Shown: positions 10,852 to 21,556 of the stretch, piece after piece | How the letters are laid out: the number at the start of each line of letters is the position of its first letter | Numbering within the stretch: position 1 is the stretch's first letter | Assembly: GCA_019454045.1 (NCBI GenBank) | Contig: SKCR01018452.1 | Coordinates: 245,378 to 309,377 of the forward strand | DNA: 64,000 bases | Direction: 5' to 3' | DNA from: Zanthoxylum bungeanum | Lineage: Eukaryota; Streptophyta; Magnoliopsida; Sapindales; Rutaceae | Made by a program: the position numbers and the translations under genes | Notes under the pieces: model-generated | The model's input: only the letters and a program-made list of their open reading frames with translations | The model's database searches: none | Told to the model about the DNA's origin: nothing

Positions 10852-11395
10852 TGACAAGAAACCCACTTTGATTCGAAATCCAAGCAAACCCCAAGCAACG
10901 GACAGAACCCCAAGAACCACGAATTTGATTTTGTAGGAACAAAACCCTCCCAAGGCCACAAAGAATACCCACAAAGAACTTTCCATTGAGAACCTTTAAG
11001 ATGATTTCTTGTAGTGTTTTGCTAGCAATGGAGACCCCACTAAGTTTGCCAAACTTAGACAAGTCGATTTTAACTTGAAAAGGGGAATCTCTCCCTTACA
11101 AGAATTTGGCCATAGCCAAAAAGCATAAAGCTGTAATATTCTCTCAAATTCGTTGATTGTTTTTAAAATTGAAAAAGAAAGAAAGCTTAAATGGTGTTAC
11201 AAAGAGAAACCCTAAAGGCATAAAGACAATTATGCCCCTAAAGGCTAAATTACAAAAATACCAAAGTCTTCAAGTCTTCAAAGGCCTGTGAAGCTTCATT
11301 CAAAGATGATTTGGGCCAAGTGAAGTGGCTTTGGGCCCTCTCTATTGAAGCCCAGATGCGTCTCTATTTGTTTGTTGCAATCGGCCATAAAACTC
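10852..11395 (-). repeat. 5' LTR of gypsy element F (outer end uncertain)
   Basis: This sequence adjoins the primer site; the LTR 3' end is taken as ...TTGTCA (10852 on the plus strand). It contains a minus-strand leader-like region with GGGTCTCCATTGCTAGCAAA. The outer end is cut at about 11395-11400, where the gag-like frame of element B starts. No 3' partner is present, because the 3' end of F was replaced by copia sequence. Confidence 0.5.
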
Positions 11396-11403
11396 TGAAC
11401 TAA

Positions 11404-11919
11404 TCCTGTCATTGCTTCTCTGAGTCATTTGAAACATTCCAGAATAAACTTGAAAGTATTCAGAGTCAAACAGAATCCATACAGAGAATAACATATCAGA
11501 TCAGACAATTAACAGAAAACCAGAACTTCATACCTCAAGAAGCATTTTTAGATGACACTGATGAAGCCTTCGAGTACCCAGAGATCCACAATGACACCTT
11601 AACAGAGGAGGAGGCTGAGCAGTATCAACAACCAGAGGTATCAGTTCAGAAGCCCGAACCAGCAAAGTCTCGATTTGATTTTTATTATTCTGACTCTGAC
11701 GAGGATGAAGCTGATCTATTTGAATCAACTGTACCAACAACGGAGGATCAAACTTTCAATCCTCAAAATGAAGATCTTGGAGCATGCTTTTCCATAATGT
11801 TTGAAGAAGATCTACCTGAACCATCCATTCCAGTCGTATCAGAGGATGAAAACCTAATGTCAGAAACATCTTTACATCCTCAGGCATTATGGAGCATGCA
11901 TTTCACAGATGACGGATAA
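11404..11919 (+). CDS. Acidic gag-like frame of element B (5' truncated)
   Basis: This is an open frame of 171 codons without a clear start, because the element is cut at about 11400. It is glutamine-rich at first (ESIQRITYQIRQLTENQNF), then strongly acidic with DDTDEAFEYPEIHNDTLTEE and FDFYYSDSDEDEADLF. Element A has the same DEAF-K/E-Y block on the minus strand near 440-460. The stop (11917) overlaps the start of the next ORF (11909) in another frame. I do not recognise a catalytic domain; gag C-terminal origin is inferred from position. Confidence 0.5.
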   Translation, partial: SCHCFSESFETFQNKLESIQSQTESIQRITYQIRQLTENQNFIPQEAFLDDTDEAFEYPEIHNDTLTEEEAEQYQQPEVSVQKPEPAKSRFDFYYSDSDEDEADLFESTVPTTEDQTFNPQNEDLGACFSIMFEEDLPEPSIPVVSEDENLMSETSLHPQALWSMHFTDDG

Positions 11920-12307
11920 AGAATTGAATACGGAAATTTTAAAATTCATCTGTGAAGAAAAGGTGGAGCAAGAAGCAGAGCAAATGGAGGAGCAATTGTC
12001 AGACCAAATTGAAGATCTAGTGAATTCAGGAGAAACATCACTGTATCGGGGAGTACAATTCAAAGAAATCACCCAGAAGCTTGACAGAATGGAACTTCCA
12101 TTCCAAGTCAAGCACCATACGAGACCTCCTGATTTTCTTTCTTTCTTTGCAGGAACCACTAGAGCAACAAGGAGCAAAAAGGTGGCACGAGCACTGAGTG
12201 AGACAAAACTCTTTTTGCCCATTTACCGTTGGAAGAGATCCTTCAAAAGCAACACTCACGGGATTGTCTTTAATAGGACGTCCAAAACGACGCTGAAACC
12301 TCCTTAA
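11909..12307 (+). CDS. Coiled-coil ORF of element B
   Basis: The protein has 132 residues, starting at ATG (MTDKELNTEILKFICEEKVE), highly charged and probably helical for its first 65 residues, then basic (RATRSKKVARAL, YRWKRSFKS). It overlaps the preceding acidic frame by 11 bp. Its counterpart in element A is interrupted by a stop after KME. Its presence in two copies shows that it belongs to the element family, not to a host gene. No named domain is recognised. Confidence 0.55.
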   Translation: MTDKELNTEILKFICEEKVEQEAEQMEEQLSDQIEDLVNSGETSLYRGVQFKEITQKLDRMELPFQVKHHTRPPDFLSFFAGTTRATRSKKVARALSETKLFLPIYRWKRSFKSNTHGIVFNRTSKTTLKPP

Positions 12308-12823
12308 CAGATGAATTTCAGTCACGTCTGGCTGAAGACGAAAAATTTAGCGCTAGTAGGGAGGCAACCCATGCAATTTGTTATAATTTTTGTTTTCATA
12401 TTTTATGTATACATGTTGTAGAGTTTTTAATTTTGTGTGTTATTTTTGTAGGGAAAAGCACAAACGAAGCATTTTTAGAACAGAAGGAATGGTGTTTGGC
12501 AATCAGAAAAAAGAGAGCTAATTCATTTGTGATGGCTGAGTAAAAAAATTAATTCTTGAGAAGCATCTTAATGAATTTATACTAAGCGAGTGACGTATTG
12601 CGTACACAATTATGTTTCCTTAATTATTGCTTTGTTTTGCTTTTCTGTTGTAATTATCTTTATTTTCGTAGACAGGATCCAAACTTTTTGACCTTTCATG
12701 ATTTCTTTTGTTGTTTAGCAAACAAACGTCATATGGAAGATACTAGTGCTATTATTACTCACCCTTTTCAGGTTCTATAAATTCAACTCATCATTGCACT
12801 TTTGAAGACATCCAGAGTAAAAC

Positions 12824-13477
12824 ATGGAAGCCACTTCAAAAAGACGAGTTGAAAACATCTGTTTGTTTTGCGGTAGTAGTGTTAGTACTAAACCACAATA
12901 CGTAGAAGCAACACAGGAATTGGGTCGAGTCTTAGCTGCAAGGAATATGCACTTAATATATGGCGGAGGCAATCTTGGACTAATGGGGATCGTTTCAAAG
13001 GCTGTACAGGAAGGAGGCAGTCACGTTTTGGGAATCATCCCAAAACCCTTGGTAGAGGAAAATCTTATTGAACCATCAAACGGAGAGGAACTGATCGTGC
13101 CAGGTATGTCTAAACGACTGGTAGAAATGATTAACCGTGCTGATGCTTTTATTGCTTTGCCATGTGGCTTGGGTACATTGGAGAAAATTTTTATTGTGCT
13201 ATCTTGGGCAAACCTGAACATACACCAGAAATCGCTTGGACTGTACAACGTTGAAGGATTTTATGATTTTCTTTGTGTGTTTCTTGATGATGCTCAGAGA
13301 AATGGGTTCGTGTCAAAACCTATGAAAGAACTCCTCTTCATTGCCAGAACTGCTCCGGATCTAATTGACCAACTCTTAGCCTATGAACCACAAGTTGACC
13401 CTATCCTTTCAAAGATAAATTGGTCTGAAGACGATCGTGGTAAGAGGCGTCAGATTAATCTGGATCTTAACCTTTAA
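12824..13477 (+). CDS. LOG: LOG-like cytokinin riboside 5'-monophosphate phosphoribohydrolase carried by a retroelement
   Basis: A 217-residue protein, intact from ATG to stop, without introns. LOG enzymes release active cytokinin bases from their nucleotides in the cytosol. Family blocks in order: ICLFCGSSVSTKPQYVEA (residues 12-29), LIYGGGNLGLMGIVSKAVQE (44-63), HVLGIIPKPL, MSKRLVEMINRADAFIALPC (96-115), GLGTLEKIFIVLSWANLNIH, KSLGLYNVEGFYDFL, and the LOGL-type end INWSEDDRGKRRQINLDLNL. The signature P-G-G-x-G-T-x-x-E is changed to PCGLGTLEK (second position C, final E to K), and the R-K pair before it is R-L. Catalysis is therefore doubtful. Host LOG genes normally have several introns, so capture from a spliced transcript is likely. 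Neighbours are retroelement ORFs and a purine tract 80 bp downstream. Confidence 0.93.
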   Translation: MEATSKRRVENICLFCGSSVSTKPQYVEATQELGRVLAARNMHLIYGGGNLGLMGIVSKAVQEGGSHVLGIIPKPLVEENLIEPSNGEELIVPGMSKRLVEMINRADAFIALPCGLGTLEKIFIVLSWANLNIHQKSLGLYNVEGFYDFLCVFLDDAQRNGFVSKPMKELLFIARTAPDLIDQLLAYEPQVDPILSKINWSEDDRGKRRQINLDLNL

Positions 13478-13556
13478 TTTCCTAGAATTTCAGCTAACCA
13501 GGTATTATCTTCTAAACTCTTCTTCTACTGTTTAAGACATTGGGGACAATGTCTCA

Positions 13557-13576
13557 TTTAGGTTTGGGGGAGGGAA
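13557..13576 (+). other. First polypurine-like tract after LOG
   Basis: CATTGGGGACAATGTCTCAT then TTAGGTTTGGGGGAGGG: the two-part motif (GGGGACAATGT plus a G-rich run) is typical of the region before the 3' LTR in plant gypsy elements. The matching minus-strand sequence of D lies at 32945-32985. Confidence 0.6.
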
Positions 13577-14110
13577 TTAGTTGATCAGTACTTTGTTTTT
13601 AGTTTGTGTGTTGTTTTTATTTTTAGTCCAAAATTTTTCGAAAAATACAAAAAAAAAATTGAAAAATTTTCAAAAATTACAAAAAAATATTTTGTGTTTT
13701 TGTATTTTTATTTTGACTAAAAGGGTGAAATTGGTAAGAGATAGCTGAGAAAGGAGTTTCTACTCTTGAGACGTATCTCAAACCTATTTCGGAATAAGTT
13801 AATTTTTGTTTATTTCATTTTAAATTATTTAATTTGTAAATTCTCCATAAAACGGACTAAAATGGATCTTCATATGTTCAGTTAGCAGATATTATCAATA
13901 ACATACGGACATGAGCTAAAATTGAAAAGTTTGTAATATTCAGTGCTCTAGTTTAATTGGAGGAAGCATCTAAAAAAGTGATGGAGTAAAAAAAAAACAT
14001 CTAAGATCCGAGTTATTAAATCTGTAAGGGTGTTTTAACACCTAGTGCCCTAAAACCAACTGGTTTGGGAGTCACTGGCCCAAAGCTCGCTACATGGATC
14101 AAGGATGTTG

Positions 14111-14168
<58 letters not shown>

Positions 14169-14826
14169 ATATATATATCTGAAGTCTGAGTAATTAAGTC
14201 CGTAGGGGTGTCTTAACACCTGGTGCCCTAAAGCCAACTGGTTTGGGAGCCACCGACCCAACACTCGCTACATAGACGGAAGATATTGTATATAAATAAA
14301 AGATAAAAAAAATATCAGAAAAATCAAAAAAATTATTCCATTGCTACAAAAAGGTGTGAATTCTGATAAAACTTTACAACAAAAATATTCCTCTCTTATC
14401 AACTGTACTTATGACTGTTGTGGGCAAAAATGAGTTGTTTAATATTTTGTTGGCTGTGCATATGGAGAATGATAAATATAATCGGAGAATTTACTTATTC
14501 AGCAATTTAGAAAGAAACAAAACAACTAGTAACTTGGAGTAGAAGTTTCACTTGATTAGTCACTAACTTCTTTATTCTCTTTTCTCTTGTCTTTTTGCTT
14601 TTGTGTGCATTAGTTTTATTATCTTTTTTAATTTTGTAAAACGTTTGTGGGTATCGTTGCTGTAAGCCCTCACGAGACTATAACTCGTCCACTAGGGACA
14701 CCTAGGGGTTTAAAGGCTTGTTGCATATGCTAAATGCAACCGTGATCCCTACGAAAGTGGCTTAGTTTAATTTTAATTGTTTCTTGTATTTTATTTTGTT
14801 GTTTTGCTCGAGGACTAGCAAAATGT
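13577..14826 (+). other. Non-coding spacer between LOG and the 3' LTR of B
   Basis: AT-rich with no credible ORF. It includes a palindromic AAATTTTTCGAAAAATAC stretch, two copies of a conserved hairpin-forming block (14001-14114 and 14179-14296) separated by a 66-bp (AT)n run, and a CCACTAGGGACACCTAGGGG segment. The same order is found on the minus strand in D (31725-32940), so the spacer belongs to the element family. Confidence 0.7.
14001..14296 (+). repeat. Two copies of a conserved hairpin-bearing block
   Basis: Copies at 14001-14114 and 14179-14296 share GGTGTTTTAACACC / GGTGTCTTAACACC (short palindromes), AACCAACTGGTTTGGGAG and CTCGCTACAT. The intervening 14113-14178 is an AT dinucleotide run. 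Element D keeps both copies (32278-32393 and 32401-32517, minus strand). Confidence 0.8.
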
Positions 14827-14840
14827 TAGGTTTGGGGGTG
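14827..14840 (+). other. Polypurine tract of element B
   Basis: TTAGGTTTGGGGGTG lies directly before the LTR start TGATGAGCGG. D has the complementary CACCCCCAAACCTAA at 31709-31723 next to its own LTR. Confidence 0.8.
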
Positions 14841-17081
14841 TGATGAGCGGAAAATATATCAATATTTACCGCCTATTTTACTTAATATTTTGTTTAGTTT
14901 CTTGGGTTTGATGAACGTTTTGATATGTTTTAGTTTATTTTGCAGATAAAATAATATTGGAACTTAATGAAATCATTTACGACGAAATATAGGTCAAATA
15001 AGGGCAAAAATTGGACTTGACATATTAATTTTGGAGATTGGAAACTTGAAAGGGCGTTTTAACGAAGTGCAGTTTTGGAAATTCCAATTTTGTGCATCTG
15101 TCGTAATTTGGGCATAACTTTTTACTCCGATATCGGATTGAGCTGATTCAAGTTCCAGATTAAAGCAGACTCAAAGATCTACAGCTTGTAAAGACAAAAT
15201 AATTTCGAATTCTGAAGATATCATGCCCGAAAATGGATGAACCATCCAGAAGTGTGTTGTATGTAATTATTAAAGTCATTTTCAATCATTTTCAAAGCAA
15301 AAAATAAATTAATAAATAAATAATAAAAATTATCAAATCATCACCAAACATGATAAGAGATTAGTGGAGCAATTAATAATGGATTTGGTGGAGCAATTAG
15401 TGGAGCAATTAATAATTGATTTGGTGGATGATTTGATGGAGGCAAAATTTTGCCTATAAATACCAAGCCATTTCATTTGTAAAATTCATACTTTCTTCTA
15501 AGGAATTCCTTAAGAATACTAAGAAGATTGTATCTTGTTTGTTTATTTACAGCTTTCAGTAATTAATTTCCGCTTTCGCACTTTCTTTTCTTTACTTTTC
15601 AGTTTTTACTTTCCGCAATTTACTTTTACGCGCAGTACTTTTCTTTCTTTAATTTTCAGTTTTTACTTTTCAGTAATGAGGAGGTAACTCCCCTTTGCTG
15701 GGGTAAAAGGTAAACTTTTATTACTAATATTTAGATTAATCTCCCTTAATTATAATATATAAACTAGTTAAAACCTGACTTAACGAAAAAACCGCCATAT
15801 TGGTCGGTTGGTAATTATTTAAATTGGTTTTAACCTGACTAAACTGGATACCGCCTGATTGGTCCCTTGGTAATTAATTATTAATTTGACTTAATCTGGA
15901 TACTACCTATATGGCTGGTTGGTAATTATCATGCAAAGTTAATATATTATATTACGGGAGATATCTAAAATAGAAGTAATAAAAGTGGATCATTTTACCT
16001 CAGCATTTTCTTTTATTGTACTTTTACTTTATTTACTTTTCTTTTATTGTACTTTTACTTTATTTACTTTTCAGTAATTTACTTTCAGCATTTACTTTTC
16101 AGCAATTTACTTTCAGTAATTTACTTTCAGCATTTACTTTTAGCATTTACTTTTCAGGAATTTACTTTCAGCAATTTACTTTCAGCATTTACTTTTCAGT
16201 AATTTACTTTCAGCATTTACTTTTCAGCATTTAATTTTCAGTATTTAATTTCAGCATTTACTTTCCGTCATTTACTTTTCAGCAATTTACTTTTCAGCAT
16301 TTTTACTTTATGTCTTTTACTTTTAAGTCTTTACTAGCCCTAGTTATGTGTTAGTTATCTGGGGTTGTGATGAATTCTAATATCACCGGTTTATATGGGG
16401 TTGTTTTATAGTTTGGGTAATTTAAAGGTTTACTTATTAAGTTTTAAGCTTAATGCTTCTTGTTGTCTGATCACCAATAAGATTGATGTTGTAAATCTAA
16501 AATGAACTAGACATAGGGATTTTAGGTTCAGCCTTAGACTTAATAGCCCACGATCTTCTTTGAGGATAGATAACCCTTTAATAGATTTCCTTACAGGATA
16601 GACATATACATGTCGGGCGGGGGTAGCCATAATTGGAACTTAAACTTAATGAATCCAGATAATTTGGTTGACATAGACATATGGTTCAATTGGGTTAAAC
16701 TGGGTATTTGCATCTGACCATCGACAGAGGCTTTTGCATAATTTCGTGTTCCAGGTTAGTAAACTGATTTATTACATAAACATAAAATAATCACTTCATC
16801 TTTTAAAAGATATTAGAATGATTCACAACCCTAGATCTTTGAGTATTTTGTTATTTTCCTTAGTATTTTCTTTTGTTTATTTTATTTATTTTAATTAAGG
16901 AAAACCACATTCAACCAACCAATCAAACAATCATTCTCTTCTCCCTATAATTAATACATATAAATAAATAGTATCAATAATTAATAACAACAGTAGGAAT
17001 TACGTCCTTGTGGGATCGATATTTTTATACTACTTGAACGATACGTACGCTTGTGTTATACGTGTGTGTTTACGCCGGTCA
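14841..17081 (+). repeat. 3' LTR of element B
   Basis: It starts TGATGAGCGG after the purine tract and ends TACGCCGGTCA, where copia internal sequence begins. Length is about 2.24 kb. It contains degraded ACCGCC...GGTTGGTAATT repeats (15792-15925), a block of TTTACTTTTCAG-type minisatellite (about 15550-15680 and 16018-16330), and the family block ATCGATATTTTTATACTACT near the end. The first 600 bp differ from the corresponding part of the D LTR. Confidence 0.85.
15550..16330 (+). repeat. TTTACTTTTCAG minisatellite in the B LTR
   Basis: Two blocks of imperfect 13-16 bp units (TTTACTTTTCAGCAA, TTTACTTTCAGCA) flank the GGTTGGTAATT repeats. The longer block (16018-16330) has about 20 units. D keeps only short traces (30400-30460, minus strand). 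Confidence 0.8.
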
Positions 17082-17989
17082 TTAATTAACCTGCCAATTA
17101 CGCGAAAAACCCTCAACAAATATTAAGCATTTTTCCTTCCATTGAGTGATTCATTCTCAAGATCCAAGATTGGCAATGGTTTGTTGGCCAAAGTCAAGAC
17201 CTTTGTCCATCGCGGATGTGTTGGAATCATGAAGGCTTTCTTCTATATCGCATGTCTTGTCCAAGTTGTGATTTGTTGGCCAAAGTCAAGATCACTTCTT
17301 GTCCATCGACATCGATTACGAATCTTTCCAAGGTCAATGGGTCCCGCTTAACTTGAATCATTAAGTTTGTTGTGCCAAAGACAAGGCTTAATTGATTCAG
17401 AGGAAAAAGGTTAGGGAATGTATTGGACATATTGGCATATATTAGATATATGTTTCGAACTTTGATGTCCACCTACTGGATCTAGGAATTGGATGAGATC
17501 CAATTGATCTTAGAGATCTACCTAGTTAAATATCATACAGCTTGTTGGCCAAAGTCAAGGTTGTGTGTTATTTAACGGGATCCCAGCTCACTAGGAAACT
17601 AGGTTTCCCGAGTACTCAACAGAGGGTTAGAGGCTCGCCGAAAAATAGTGTGAGGCAAGTATTAAATTTGCAATTTCATTTAGATACTTGCCAATACGCG
17701 CTCATTTCAATTTTTCGTCATTACACAAATATATTAGTTGGACTAATATTTAATCATTGTTTTAAATTAAACAGTTGGACTGTATTCAAACTACTTCAAA
17801 TAATAATTGATTATATAATTGGATTATAGTAATCAATATATTTGAATTTAACCAATCAAATTATAGTTGATTATATAGTTAGACTATAGTAATCATTATA
17901 TTTAATAGTACCTAAAATCGTTGATTGGATAGTTGGACTATAGCAATCAAGATAACTGAAAGATTAGTGTTTAAAACATAATCTTGGGA

Positions 17990-18720
17990 GAAAATGTCAT
18001 TAAACGGCTTTAATTTTCAGATTGGGAATAAAACCTCAGGATAGACCTGGGAACTACGAAGTTACTCTATTTGATAGAGAAACCTCTTGGGCCTAAGCCC
18101 GGAGTTGAGCAAATAGTGGAGCATGAGTTTTGGAAGACTCATGGTGATGATAACTTTAGTGCTCAATCCTTTATGCTAGATGCAATGACACTTTAATTCC
18201 GTCGTCAGAATTAAGGATTAGATCCTTGTACCATGATGATGAAATTAAAGATCTTCATAGATTTATTCTTAAATCTTAGAAGTAAAAATTGCATAAGAAG
18301 CTCTTTCACTCGTATGTGTTAGAGGGTACATCTGTCGAGCACTAGGTGTCGCAGATGATTGCTGACATCGATCAGCTAGGTTAGCTAGGCATTACCTACG
18401 TGGCCGAGACTACCAAAGATTTGATCTTATAGTCTCTACCCGAAAGTTGGGAAAGGTTCATTAAGAACCGAGAGTAAACTCTTGGAGAGTTGATGGCTAT
18501 GCTCAAGGAGGCAGAGCCAGAGCTTCTAAAAGGGGCAAAGGCAAAATCATCACAATCTTCTAGGAAGACAAATGACATATCCCGAAATGTCTGCCTAAAC
18601 TGTGGCAAACAGGGTCACTAGATGCGTGACTACTGTATAGACAAGGCAGACATGAAGGAAGTGAAGACGGGGAAAGGCTCTGGCTTCAAGTATGTTTGTC
18701 ATAAACATGTTCGCTATTAG
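17990..18720 (+). pseudogene. Copia gag remnant (C0)
   Basis: Homologous to the C2 gag, with many stops. Fragments such as GELMAMLKEAEPELLKGAKA and a zinc knuckle reading CLNCGKQGH followed by a stop are visible around 18490-18640. The last cysteine of the knuckle is lost. Confidence 0.75.
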
Positions 18721-21540
18721 TTTCAAAATTGGATTTTTGATACTAGATGTGGTACATAAGATATGTACTGATGTGCGGAATCTCCTGATTAGCAGGATAC
18801 TGACTTTAGTTGAGATTGATCTGCGAATCGAAAACGGGACAACAGTCACTATTTTAACCGTAGAAACCTAAGTTTAGGAACTTCCCTTCGGGTGTGTACT
18901 TAAATTAGGAAACTGTTAAAATGTACCTAGTTTGACTAGAAACATTATCTCTATATCAGAGTATAACTCGTTGTGGGTATAGCTTTATATTCTAGAACAC
19001 TAAAGTGTTTCATTTTATAAAGATGATATTGAGATAAGCACATTAGATGTGAATAACAGTATTTATATTTAGAATATAAATGAATCTCAAACGTATGACA
19101 TGACAAACAAATAGCTCAAACTGAATTAATAAGATGAGACTTATTTGTGGTATTGTTGTCTGGGACACATTAAACAAGACTCGTATATCCACACTTTTGA
19201 AGAGTGGATACTAGGACGGATTTGATCCTATTCAAATGTTGTCTACGAATCTAGTTTATTAGGCAAAGTGCCTAAAACACCTTTTACTTGGTAAAAGTAC
19301 AAGTGCCACCGATCTGTTAGCCCTTGTTCATAGTGACATAAGTGGGCCCATATCTAGCTAGGCTAGAGGTGAATATGAATACTTTGTAACCTTTACGGAT
19401 GTGGCATCGCGTTATGGTTACGTGTTTCTTTTGAAACACGAATTGGAAACTTTTGATAAATTCAAAGAGTTTCGACACGAAGTAGACAAACAAATCGGCA
19501 AGAGTATTAATACATCACGATTGGACTGTGATGGAAATTACTTGAGCAATAAGTTTCACGATTACCTGAAAGAGTATAGTATTCTTTCATAGTAGACTCC
19601 TCCCAGAACACCTCAATTTAACGGTGTTTCCAAACGAAGAAACTGAATTTTATTGGACATGATAAGGTTAATCATGAGTCGCTCTGAGCTACCATTTTCC
19701 TTCTAGGGATACACATTAAACAGTGCAATACTTATTTTGAATAAGGTTCCATGAAAAATCTGTTTGACAGACTTCATATTAGATATGAACAGGAAAGAAA
19801 CCGGGTTTTCTCATTCCTAGAGATTTGGGAATGCTAGGCATATGTTTGGATGATACCAAACTAGAACCAAATCGGATAAGTGCCTAATTGTAGGTTATCC
19901 TAGGGTAACCAAAGTATAGTACTTATACAACTCACACGAGAACAATGTAATTGTTGCTCGCCATACGGTTTTCCTAAGAGGAATACCTATATGCAGTGGT
20001 AAGTGAGAGGAAAGTAAAACTCGATGAAAATCGGAGTAATACTGTTCCAGGCACCGATTCCTTAATGGAACATAAATAGTTCATCAAGGATGAAACTGTA
20101 CCATAATCTTCAAATACATAAGAACCGCACAAGTCGGAAAGAGTCAGGAAACAACCTGGGAGGTATGGGTTTCTGATCTCACCTCATGAAGATGTCAATC
20201 TTATTGAGGAACACGAACCGACTACGTATGAGGAAGTGATACAAGGTATCGAATCCCTATTATGGAAAAGTGCCATGATGTCTGAAATGGATTCCATGTA
20301 TACCAACCAAGTTTGGACACTAGTTGTTGTACCGGAAGGTATTGTGCCTATAGGTACTATATAAGTCTTCAAGGAAGACATACATGGATGGCAACATACC
20401 AACGTACAAAGCTAGGCTTGTAGTGAAAAGGTATCGTTATAAATATTGTGTCGATTATGGTGAAACCTTTTTGTCCGTTGCCATGATTAAATCCATTTGA
20501 ATAATGCTTGCTAATGCTGCATGTTTCATTTATGAAATATGGTAGCTAAACGTCAAAATTGTTTTCCTTAAATGGAAACCTTTTGGAGGATGTTTACAAC
20601 ATCTTGATGGTTTTGTCGTACCAAAACAAGCAAACAAGGTTTGCAAGTTAATTCGATCCATTTATGGATTGAAGCAAGCATTGCGTTCTTGGAACCAGTG
20701 ATTTGATGTAATCATAATAGTATATGATTTAATTCAAAACAAAGATAATTCTTGTGTATAGGGAGGTTAGTGGGAGCGCACTGACAATAATTGTCCTACA
20801 TAATGATGATATATCATTTCTTGGAAATGATATTCCCATAATACAATCGGTGAAAGCTTGGCTTTCATGAAAATTCTCCATGGAATACTTGGGAGAAACA
20901 ACCTTTATTTTAGGAATAAATATCTACTAGGATAGATCTAAAAGTTGTTGGCACTCTCCGAGAACTCGTACATTGAAATAAATGTATGTGACCTGGTGTC
21001 TCATATGCTTTGAGCATATGGAGTCACAATTAGGCCAATCCAAGTGATAGTCACTGGATTGATGTTAAAAACATCCTTACGTATCTTAGTTGATCTAAGG
21101 ATGTTTTCTTAAGCTATGGAGAATGAGAACTTGAAGTGACTGGGTTCACTGTTGCAAGTTTCTTAACCGATAAAAATGACTATAAGTCGTAATAAAGGTA
21201 CTATATAGTTTGAATAACGGAAAAGCGGAATATTGTTGCAGCTAAGGCAGTAATAGAAGCACTTTGGATCTTAATAATCCAAATTAGATTAGGAAAAGTT
21301 CTGTTAGCAGCTGAGCTAGGCTACAGCACAGGCTAAAGAATTAATAGTCTCATCAACGACCCAAGTATATACTTCAACTATTCATCTGATTCGTTCGGAT
21401 CATACATCGTGGCGATGTGATGATCGAATAAATAGCATCAGATGATAACTTTTCAAATCCGCTGAAGAAAGTAGTTTCTCAGCAGAAGTTTGAGCGAACC
21501 GTACATAGTTAAAGTGTAAGACACTTGAGTGATTGGCTAT
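18721..21540 (+). pseudogene. Copia pol remnant (C0)
   Basis: Collinear with C2 pol. The integrase part at 19320-19600 reads GYVFLLKHELETFDKFKEF and SINTSRLDCDGNYLSNKFHD. Reverse transcriptase traces lie at 20270-20930 (SEMDSMYTNQVWTL) and RNase H traces at 21080-21470. Frameshifts and stops throughout rule out a functional product. Confidence 0.8.
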
Positions 21541-21556
21541 AGGCCAAGTGGGAGAT

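Larger units (their letters stand above)
11396..17081 (+). mobile_element. Element B: pol-less gypsy-type retroelement carrying a LOG gene
   Basis: Order: truncated gag-like acidic frame (11404-11919), coiled-coil ORF (11909-12307), LOG (12824-13477), first purine-rich tract (13557-13576), a non-coding spacer with duplicated hairpins, second purine tract (14827-14840), and 3' LTR (14841-17081). The left end is cut at the junction with F, so its 5' LTR and primer site are lost; element A supplies the view of those parts (tRNA-Asp primer). No protease, reverse transcriptase or integrase is present between the gag-like region and the LTR, so it would depend on another element. The region upstream of LOG carries the gypsy-type block GGGAGGCAACCCATG (12359-12373), suggesting an Athila/Tat-type ancestor. 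Confidence 0.75.
17082..21556 (+). mobile_element. Copia copy C0, internal region (degenerate)
   Basis: It begins at the B LTR end inside a copia leader (TGCCAATTACGC, also in C3 at about 36930) and runs through leader, gag and pol remnants to a purine tract, CCAAGTGGGAGA, at 21545-21555. All frames are broken. It is joined to the same LTR that serves as 5' LTR of C2, giving an internal-LTR-internal-LTR arrangement. Confidence 0.85.

Noticed and set aside
10554..11062. Several hydrophobic minus-strand frames that look like membrane proteins
   Set aside because: F/L/V-rich frames from A/T-rich repeats in the leader and LTR of element F, with no domain and overlapping alternative frames.
14113..14178. 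Long AT dinucleotide run as a possible replication or cruciform element
   Set aside because: Simple microsatellite; much shorter in the sister element D, so not conserved.
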